This document shows positions 22,978-27,748 of a stretch of 27,748 bases of DNA, one piece after another. Position 1 is the stretch's first letter, and the number at the start of each line of letters is the position of its first letter. The stretch comes from an uncultured Steroidobacter sp. Its GTDB lineage: Bacteria > Pseudomonadota > Gammaproteobacteria > Steroidobacterales > Steroidobacteraceae. The notes under the pieces were generated by a model. The model made no database searches, was not told the origin of the DNA, and saw nothing but the letters and a program-made list of their open reading frames with translations. A program made the translations under genes and the position numbers. Location: the NCBI GenBank assembly GCA_946478975.1, contig CAMLEO010000061.1, positions 1 through 27,748 of the forward strand, in the 5' to 3' direction.

Positions 22978-24051
22978 GTGAATGTCTCGGCGTCAACGAT
23001 CGTTCCTGGCGTTGCCCAGGAAGTCACCTCCGAGGACAAAGTTCGGGCGTTGCTGGCACCCGATCCGACGTTCGGCGGCGACGATCGCATCGAAGCGATC
23101 GAAACGCACTTCGCGTGGCTGATTCTGAAAGGCGACTATGCCTTCAAAATGAAGAAGCCGGTGGTGCAGCCGCTGATGGACCTGCACTCGCTGGTGGCGC
23201 GAAAGCTCAACTGCGAAGAAGAGCTCAGGCTCAATCGCCGTCTGGCGCCGAATATCTATCTCGCGGTCGCGCCGCTCGTGCTGCGCAAAGATGGACAGTT
23301 GCGAGTGGGCGGCGAGGGCGAGCCCGTCGAGTGGCTGGTTTGCATGAAACGCCTGCCGTCGCATCTGATGCTGGATCGCGCGATTGCCGCGGGAACGGTT
23401 TCCGTCGAGGCGTTGAAGGCAGTGGGCGTCGCGCTGGCGGACTTCTATCGCAAGCAGACGCGCTTCGAGCAGCAGCCGCACGAATACATCGCACTGATGC
23501 GGCAGAAGATCGACGAAGACGAGCGTGCGCTGCTGGCGCCTGAATTGAAACTGCCGAGGTCGCGAGTTCACGCCGCGGTCGACGCGATGACTCGCGCGCT
23601 GGAGCAGGCGAGCGAAGAGCTCGGACAGCGGGCGCAGAGCGGGCGAATCGTCGATGCGCACGGCGATCTGCGGCCGGAACACATTTGCCTGTGCGATCCA
23701 CCGTGCATCATCGATGCGCTGGAGTTTTCGCAGGAGCTGCGTCGGTTGGATATTGCCGAGGAGCTCGCGTTCCTGCTGCTCGAATGCAAACTCGCCGGTG
23801 ACGAGAACGCCGGCCGGCAAATCGTCCAAGCTTATTGCGACCGGTCCGGCGACTCATTCAGCGGCCGCGTGCTGGATTTCTATCGCAGCCGACGCGCCGT
23901 GGTGCGAGCGAAAATCATGGCGTGGCATCTGAACGACCCGGCCGTCGCAGGCCTTGCGCCGTGGGGCGACCGAGCGTGTGCGTACCTGGATATCGCGGAA
24001 CAATATGCGCAGCTCAGCGCTTCCCGCGACTCTCGCGAGCCTGCTCTTTAG
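22978..24051 (+). CDS. Aminoglycoside-phosphotransferase-like predicted kinase (COG2187 type)
   Basis: The protein (357 residues from GTG 22978) matches the N-terminal domain of predicted kinases of the COG2187 type. Signatures are IETHFAWLILKGDYAFKMKKPV (with the presumed ATP-binding lysine) near residue 45, CEEELRLNRRLAPNIYLAV near 82, and the catalytic-loop-like DAHGDLRPEHICL near 225, then IDALEF with the metal-binding aspartate. Many relatives have an added C-terminal P-loop kinase domain of about 150 residues; this one ends without it. Substrate is unknown. A dormancy-regulon protein of M. tuberculosis (Rv2004c) is, from memory, of this family. The start is uncertain: TTG 22948 would add ten residues, but GGGAG lies before GTG 22978. 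The 3' end overlaps the convergent CBS gene by 38 bases. Confidence 0.82.
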   Translation: MNVSASTIVPGVAQEVTSEDKVRALLAPDPTFGGDDRIEAIETHFAWLILKGDYAFKMKKPVVQPLMDLHSLVARKLNCEEELRLNRRLAPNIYLAVAPLVLRKDGQLRVGGEGEPVEWLVCMKRLPSHLMLDRAIAAGTVSVEALKAVGVALADFYRKQTRFEQQPHEYIALMRQKIDEDERALLAPELKLPRSRVHAAVDAMTRALEQASEELGQRAQSGRIVDAHGDLRPEHICLCDPPCIIDALEFSQELRRLDIAEELAFLLLECKLAGDENAGRQIVQAYCDRSGDSFSGRVLDFYRSRRAVVRAKIMAWHLNDPAVAGLAPWGDRACAYLDIAEQYAQLSASRDSREPAL

Positions 24052-24463
24052 TAACAACCCCAGCCAGGGTCGCGGCCTGCTCGGCGAAGTGACGCTGGAA
24101 ATCGTCCAGGGTCAGTATGCCTGCGATCTCGCCCGCATCGTTGATGACGGGCAGGCGTCGCACGCCGTGCGCACGCATGCGTTCGATCGCGACATCGACT
24201 TCTTCGGAAGTGCCGGCAACCACGAGCGGGGCGGCCATGACATCTGATACCACGATCCGGTTGGGATCCCGGCCCTGTGCGATGACCTGCACGACGATGT
24301 CACGATCCGTAACGATGCCCACCGGCTCGCGGCTGCCATCGATGTCGTCGATGACGATCAGGTCGCCGGTGTGACACTGGCGCATCAGCCGGGCGGCATC
24401 GGCAATGGTCGTTTCCCGCTTGCAGCTGGCCACGTCCAGCACGCAAAGATCTTTCAGCTTCAT
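24014..24463 (-). CDS. CBS-domain pair protein
   Basis: The 149-residue protein consists of two CBS domains: residues about 10-60 (TTIADAARLMRQCHTGDLIVID through VGIVTDRDIVVQVIAQG) and 72-130 (VSDVMAAPLVVAGTSEEVDVAIERM through RRLPVINDAGEIAGILTLDD). CBS pairs bind adenosyl nucleotides such as AMP or ATP and act as energy sensors. As a free-standing pair it resembles HRP1-type proteins made under hypoxia. AGGAGTATC precedes the ATG. It follows pfkA by 21 bases, so the two probably form an operon, which would place an adenylate sensor with a glycolytic enzyme. Its end overlaps the convergent kinase-like gene. Confidence 0.92.
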   Translation of the reverse strand: MKLKDLCVLDVASCKRETTIADAARLMRQCHTGDLIVIDDIDGSREPVGIVTDRDIVVQVIAQGRDPNRIVVSDVMAAPLVVAGTSEEVDVAIERMRAHGVRRLPVINDAGEIAGILTLDDFQRHFAEQAATLAGVVTKEQARESRGKR

Positions 24464-24484
24464 ATCGATACTCCTGAATATTTG

Positions 24485-25456
24485 CTAACGCGCCAGGTCC
24501 TGAGCCATTGCCAGCAGGCGCGGATCGAGCGGCTTGCAGGCGCCGATGACTTCGTTGAGCGGTGTGGCCACGATCTCGTTGCCACGGATGCCGACCAGGC
24601 AGTCGTGCGCACCGTGCCCGATCAATTCGACGGCATGGCTGCCCAGGCGGCTGGCGAGAATTCGGTCGAACGCGTTGGGCGCGCCGCCGCGTTGCACGTG
24701 CCCGAGCCGCGTCATGCGCAGCTGCATACCCACTTGAGCGACATGGCGGTCGAAATATTCGACCAGCACATCGGCGTTGTACTTGGCGCCTTCGGCAACG
24801 ACGACGATCGCATGTTTCTTACCGCGCTCGCGCGAGGCGCGCAGCTGCTCCGCCAGTTGTTGAGGCGTGGTGTCTATTTCCGGAAGCACGACGGCTTCGG
24901 CGCCGCCGGCAATCGCGGCGGAGAGAGCCAGGTAGCCGCAGTGACGGCCCATGACCTCGACCAGGAACGCACGCTCGTGCGAGGCGGCGGTGATTCTGAG
25001 CCGGTCGATGGCGTCGAGCGCCGTATCCAACGCCGTCGACGCACCAATAGTAATGTCGGTGCCGCACAGATCGTTGTCGATCGTCGACGCCACTCCGATC
25101 ACGCGCACGCCGTAGCGGGCCAAAGCATGACTGCCCGTCTGCGAGCCGTTGCCGCCGATGACGATGAGATGTGAGATATCGTGATCGTGCAGCTGCTGGA
25201 CGGCGGCACGCTGGCCGGATTCGGTCATGAATTCCTCGCAGCGGCTGGTTTCCAGCATCGTGCCGCCTTGATGAACGATGCCGCCGACCTCGCGCGGGCC
25301 CAGGTGCAGAAACTCGCCGGCGATCAGGCCGGCATAGCCGCGTCGAACACCAAACATCTGCAACCCATGCAGCACGCCGGTGCGGACGATGGCCCGCGTC
25401 GCCGCGTTCATGCCCGGTGCGTCACCGCCACTCGTCAGTACTGCAACGCGCACCAT
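24485..25456 (-). CDS. pfkA: 6-phosphofructokinase, ATP-type scaffold
   Basis: The 323-residue protein has the PfkA layout and length (E. coli has 320): GGDAPGMN at 10-17, TIDNDLCGTD with the catalytic Asp127 and Asp129 at 125-134, VEVMGRHCG near 169 and the R-rich effector and substrate sites. It phosphorylates fructose 6-phosphate to the 1,6-bisphosphate. The nucleotide loop reads GGNGS at 101-105: Gly104 fits ATP rather than pyrophosphate use, while the Mg2+-binding Asp103 of E. coli is Asn, so donor choice and activity merit a test. The ATG at 25456 has GGAG five bases upstream; a longer in-frame reading to 25963 overlaps the cytochrome gene on the other strand and is not real. It is followed by the CBS gene. 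Confidence 0.92.
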   Translation of the reverse strand: MVRVAVLTSGGDAPGMNAATRAIVRTGVLHGLQMFGVRRGYAGLIAGEFLHLGPREVGGIVHQGGTMLETSRCEEFMTESGQRAAVQQLHDHDISHLIVIGGNGSQTGSHALARYGVRVIGVASTIDNDLCGTDITIGASTALDTALDAIDRLRITAASHERAFLVEVMGRHCGYLALSAAIAGGAEAVVLPEIDTTPQQLAEQLRASRERGKKHAIVVVAEGAKYNADVLVEYFDRHVAQVGMQLRMTRLGHVQRGGAPNAFDRILASRLGSHAVELIGHGAHDCLVGIRGNEIVATPLNEVIGACKPLDPRLLAMAQDLAR

Positions 25457-25537
25457 GCGCACTCCGGTTGTTATTTCGTAGGGTAAGTATGCCCGCCGCC
25501 GGTGGAGGTGCATTCGAGCCTTACCGATAGCCGCTAC

Positions 25538-25550
25538 GCGACGTTCCTTA
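25538..25550 (+). promoter_or_regulatory. Candidate operator, motif B copy 2 (GCGACGTTCCTTA)
   Basis: Identical 13-base copy of the word at 22904-22916. Its last seven informative bases, GTTCCTT, are repeated in inverted form as AAGGAAC at 25582-25588, so it may be half of a dyad that brackets motif A. Confidence 0.4.
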
Positions 25551-25558
25551 GCAGCGAG

Positions 25559-25575
25559 TTCCGGTGAACTACGTA
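25559..25575 (+). promoter_or_regulatory. Candidate operator, motif A copy 2 (TTCCGGTGAACTACGTA)
   Basis: Sixteen of 17 bases match the copy at 14080-14096. It lies 77 bases before the first cytochrome ATG, in front of an operon with a UspE-like protein and a further USP, the same kind of target as copy 1. Confidence 0.45.
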
Positions 25576-25651
25576 TGAAACAAGGAACAGTCACGGCACC
25601 CGGCATGGACGGTGAATGCCAGTCTGTATCGAAGCGCATAGGGAGCATCGC

Positions 25652-26065
25652 ATGAAACTTCTCGCAGTCCTGGGCCCGCTGATCCTGGTCGCGGCCTGTT
25701 CCACCGTTCAGCCGCAACAGAAAACCGTATCGCAAATGTCCGGCATGGAGATGTACGAGTCGTTCTGTGCCAGCTGTCACGGCGTCGCCGGCAAGGGCGA
25801 CGGTCCGGTGGCGCCGCTGGTGAAGACCGGCGTGCCCGATCTCACTCGCATCGCCCATCGCGACGGCGGCGAGTTTCCCGCCGAAGATGTCAGGCGCACC
25901 ATCGACGGCCGGTTCGATCGGCCCGCGCACGGGGCGCGAGATATGCCGGTGTGGGGCTGGCAATTTTATAACAGCACAGCAACCAACGACCCCGCCGAGC
26001 GTGCGCGAGTGGACGCGTTGATCGCGAGGCTGGTCGATTACCTGCGCTCCATCCAGGTGGAATGA
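25652..26065 (+). CDS. Lipoprotein cytochrome c, class I-like
   Basis: The 137-residue protein begins with a lipoprotein signal (LGPLILVAAC, lipidated cysteine near residue 18). A single haem-attachment site CASCHG lies near residue 41, and MPVWG near residue 99 supplies the probable axial methionine. It is thus a small membrane-anchored monohaem cytochrome c facing the periplasm. GGGAGCATCGC precedes ATG 25652. It overlaps the start region of a second, similar cytochrome (about half the residues alike around the haem site), pointing to tandem duplication. The partner oxidase or dehydrogenase is unknown; the bd oxidase nearby takes electrons from quinol and does not use cytochrome c. It heads the operon under motifs A and B. 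Confidence 0.88.
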   Translation: MKLLAVLGPLILVAACSTVQPQQKTVSQMSGMEMYESFCASCHGVAGKGDGPVAPLVKTGVPDLTRIAHRDGGEFPAEDVRRTIDGRFDRPAHGARDMPVWGWQFYNSTATNDPAERARVDALIARLVDYLRSIQVE

Positions 26066-26067
26066 TC

Positions 26068-26511
26068 ATGAACCGCGGAAAAGTCACAACACTGCTGGCG
26101 TTGCTGCTGCTGACCTGCACGGCGCAGGCGGCCGATTACGTCGCCATGTCCGGAAAGGATCTGTACGTCCGCTTCTGTGCCAGCTGCCACGGCCCCGAAG
26201 GCCGCGGCAACGGGCCGGTGGCGTCTTCATTCAAAGTCGAAGTGCCGGACCTGACGCTGATTGCGAGGCGGGCAGGCGGCGAATATCCCCGCGATCGCAT
26301 CGCTCGAATCATCGACGGTCGTTACATCGTTGGCGCTCACGGCACGCGCACCATGCCGGTGTGGGGCGAGGACTTCAGTCACCTGGAGATCGGCAACCCC
26401 GAGGCCGAGCGCAGCACCCGCGTGATCATCGGCCGGCTGGCGGATTACGTCTGGCTGCTGCAGCGAGCGCAGCCGGCCGATGAGAGGACGCAGTCCCATG
26501 AAAGCCGCTAA
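26068..26511 (+). CDS. Periplasmic cytochrome c, class I-like
   Basis: The 147-residue protein has a cleavable signal peptide (TTLLALLLLTCTAQA, cut near residue 21) and no lipobox at the cut, so it should be soluble in the periplasm. CASCHGPEGRGNGPV near residue 38 binds haem and TMPVWGEDF near 95 gives the axial methionine. It is a paralogue of the preceding lipoprotein cytochrome. The start is ATG 26068, seven bases after AGGTGG; ATG 26062 overlaps the previous stop (ATGA) but would be too close to that site. The C-terminal end overlaps the UspE-like gene by 14 bases. A fixed pair, one anchored and one mobile, suggests an electron relay, which is inference. Confidence 0.87.
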   Translation: MNRGKVTTLLALLLLTCTAQAADYVAMSGKDLYVRFCASCHGPEGRGNGPVASSFKVEVPDLTLIARRAGGEYPRDRIARIIDGRYIVGAHGTRTMPVWGEDFSHLEIGNPEAERSTRVIIGRLADYVWLLQRAQPADERTQSHESR

Positions 26512-27583
26512 GGAACAATGGAAGTGCATCATGGTCGTCATCGACGACCCGTTTGCACGCGAGCAGATTGCGTTGGAAAAGGCTGCAGTCGTGGCATTGG
26601 CGAGCGGCGCCCGGCTGGTGTTGTTCAACTCATTCATGCTGCCGCAGCCGATCTCGGATGTTCCTGCGACCTCGCAGCGGCAGATCATCGCCGCAGCCGT
26701 GCGCCAGCGGCGCGAGCGCATGGAAGCGATGGTCTCGCATTCGCCCGAACTGCATGCCGAGTGCATCGTGGTTTGGGACTATCCGGCGCATGAGGCCATC
26801 GTTCGCCAGGTGCTGAAAACCAAGCCGGATCTGCTGATGTCCGGCAGCCATCGGCGCGGCCGCCTGGCCCGGCTGCTGTTGAGCAATACCGATTGGGAAG
26901 TGATGCGGCTGTGTCCTTGCCCGGTCTGGTTTGTGAGATCGGGCGAGTTGCCGCAACGTCCGGGTGTGCTGGTGGCGGTCGATCCGTTTCATGCGCATGA
27001 CAAGCCGGCGCGCCTCGACGATCGATTGATGCTCGCCGCCGGCCTGCTGGCGCGGACGTTCGATGCCGGCGTCACATTGATCCACGCATATTACGAAGAT
27101 CGAAGTTTTCGTGCCCTCGGGCCGGCGGCGTTTGCTCGTGCCGAGCAGGCGGTGAACGACCTGGGTGCGAAGTTCAAGCTCATTCCGAACTACTGCCAGG
27201 TCAGGGAAGGGCCGCCGGACGAAGTCATTGCTTCGACAGCGCGCCGCGAGGGTGCGGACATCCTCATCATGGGCGTGGTTTCTCGAAGCCTGCCGCAGCG
27301 TCCTTTCATTGGCGGCACGGCGGAGCGGGTGATCGATCGCGTCAGCTGCGATCTGCTTGCAATCAAGCCCGCGGGGTTCAAGTCACCGGTGCAATTGAGG
27401 AGCGATCATGTACACGAAAATTCTGGTGCCCGTCGACGGCAGCGCCACGTCGATGCGGGGATTGAAGGAAGCGATCGAGCTCGCCAAGGCGCTCAAGGCC
27501 AAGGTCAAGCTGGTGCACATCGTCAACGAGCTGCTGGGCGACTACACGCTCGCGCCGTCGGTGTACTACGAAAAAGTGATTGA
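26498..27583 (+). CDS. UspE-like double universal stress protein with out-of-frame tail
   Basis: Residues 1-300 form two USP domains in the UspE arrangement: the first ends with MSGSHRRGRLARLLLSNTD near 116, the second with MGVVSRSLPQRPFIGGTAE near 257 and CDLLAIKPAGFKSPVQL at about 284-300, which is where UspE proteins normally end. The frame then fails to stop and runs 61 more residues, overlapping the next gene by 176 bases. Those residues (RSDHVHENSGARRRQ onward) are only the shifted reading of the next USP gene. A TGA exists one base out of frame at 27396-27398, so a one-base deletion, real or a sequence error, would explain it. ATG 26498 is chosen; it overlaps the cytochrome gene by 14 bases. 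The role would be survival under anaerobic or stationary stress. Confidence 0.82.
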   Translation: MKAAKEQWKCIMVVIDDPFAREQIALEKAAVVALASGARLVLFNSFMLPQPISDVPATSQRQIIAAAVRQRRERMEAMVSHSPELHAECIVVWDYPAHEAIVRQVLKTKPDLLMSGSHRRGRLARLLLSNTDWEVMRLCPCPVWFVRSGELPQRPGVLVAVDPFHAHDKPARLDDRLMLAAGLLARTFDAGVTLIHAYYEDRSFRALGPAAFARAEQAVNDLGAKFKLIPNYCQVREGPPDEVIASTARREGADILIMGVVSRSLPQRPFIGGTAERVIDRVSCDLLAIKPAGFKSPVQLRSDHVHENSGARRRQRHVDAGIEGSDRARQGAQGQGQAGAHRQRAAGRLHARAVGVLRKSD

Positions 27584-27748
27584 GGGCGAGCGCGAAGCCG
27601 GCCGGAAAACGCTGGCGAACGCCAAGGCCTACGCTCACGACTTCGACTTCGATGTCGAAGTGGAAATGATCGAAACCATCGGCGCGCCCGCCACCACCCT
27701 CATCGTCGACGCAGCCAGGCCGTCGGGTGCAGAACTGATCGAGATGGG
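27408..27748 (+). CDS. Universal stress protein (N-terminal part, cut by window end)
   Basis: The frame starts at ATG 27408 with GAGGAG four to ten bases upstream and begins MYTKILVPVDGSATSMRGLKEA, a clear UspA domain. It is a close relative of both halves of the double USP at 15468 (shared KLVHIVNEL and YYEKV-type segments). The window ends just before the GxxGxxxxxxxxxG nucleotide loop, so whether it is a single or double USP cannot be told. The last visible residues, ARPSGAELIEMG, differ from the usual ADLIVMG, perhaps natural variation or edge sequence quality. It is the fourth gene of the cytochrome-USP operon. Confidence 0.9.
   Translation, partial: MYTKILVPVDGSATSMRGLKEAIELAKALKAKVKLVHIVNELLGDYTLAPSVYYEKVIEGEREAGRKTLANAKAYAHDFDFDVEVEMIETIGAPATTLIVDAARPSGAELIEM

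Larger units (their letters stand above)
25457..25651. promoter_or_regulatory. Divergent control region of pfkA-CBS and cytochrome-USP operons
   Basis: The 195-base gap holds motif B (25538-25550) and motif A (25559-25575), both listed separately, nested inside an inverted repeat GTTCCTT (25543-25549) and AAGGAAC (25582-25588). This dense cluster 60-115 bases before the cytochrome gene is the strongest operator candidate in the window and could serve both directions. Confidence 0.5.

Noticed and set aside
25457..25963. An N-terminal extension of phosphofructokinase by 169 residues
   Set aside because: It overlaps the divergent cytochrome gene and its promoter; PfkA proteins start at the VAVLTSGGDAPG segment.
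1..27748. tRNA genes, CRISPR arrays, insertion sequences or prophage
   Set aside because: No repeat-spacer pattern, no cloverleaf-like gene in the gaps, and no transposase or integrase among the frames.

Overview
The window is a compact, GC-rich bacterial chromosome segment. It carries 25 complete protein genes (some overlapping), one gene cut by each window edge, and one decayed gene. Gene content suggests a heterotrophic Gammaproteobacterium, perhaps of the Steroidobacter/Nevskia type: an outer-membrane DUF3570 protein with ApbE, a FFLEELY-motif protein, a Marinobacter-type fatty acyl-CoA reductase, a phasin, and cydABX with the small CydX. The taxonomic guess is inference from families, not a database match. 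I saw no rRNA, tRNA, CRISPR array, insertion sequence or phage gene.

Layout. (1) 1-1556: end of a DUF3570 beta-barrel gene overlapping apbE. (2) 1573-3833: a three-helix membrane protein, a phosphoribosyltransferase and a LOG-family nucleotide hydrolase. (3) 3837-13206: a neutral-lipid locus. On the minus strand, in transcription order, it has a wax ester synthase/DGAT, phasin, patatin lipase, FadD, FFLEELY protein and GMC alcohol oxidoreductase. Divergent from these, on the plus strand, is a 660-aa two-domain fatty acyl-CoA reductase. (4) 13184-13996: an exported ClpP/SppA-like protein. (5) 14176-16920: a sugar-phosphate nucleotidyltransferase, a deleted OsmC-family gene, a double universal stress protein (USP) and a flavodoxin. 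(6) 16943-22857: a small exported protein, divergent from a magnesium-type P-type ATPase followed by cydABX. (7) 22978-25456: an aminoglycoside-phosphotransferase-like kinase, with a CBS protein and phosphofructokinase on the other strand. (8) 25652-27748: two paired c-type cytochromes, a UspE-like protein and another USP cut by the window end.

How it may work together. The lipid locus holds every step for making wax esters (acyl-CoA to fatty alcohol to ester) and plausible steps for using them again (lipase, alcohol oxidation, acyl-CoA re-activation), plus a granule-coat protein. The rest looks like a low-oxygen or stasis survival kit: bd oxidase, several USPs, CBS protein, phosphofructokinase, P-type ATPase, phosphoribosyltransferase and a kinase-like protein. 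This family set closely parallels the Mycobacterium tuberculosis DosR dormancy regulon, which also contains a WS/DGAT. Two short motifs recur only in intergenic positions: TTCCGGTGNACTACGTA before the two USP operons, and GCGACGTTCCTTA before the kinase gene and the cytochrome-USP operon. They are candidate operators of a shared regulator, which is not encoded in this window.
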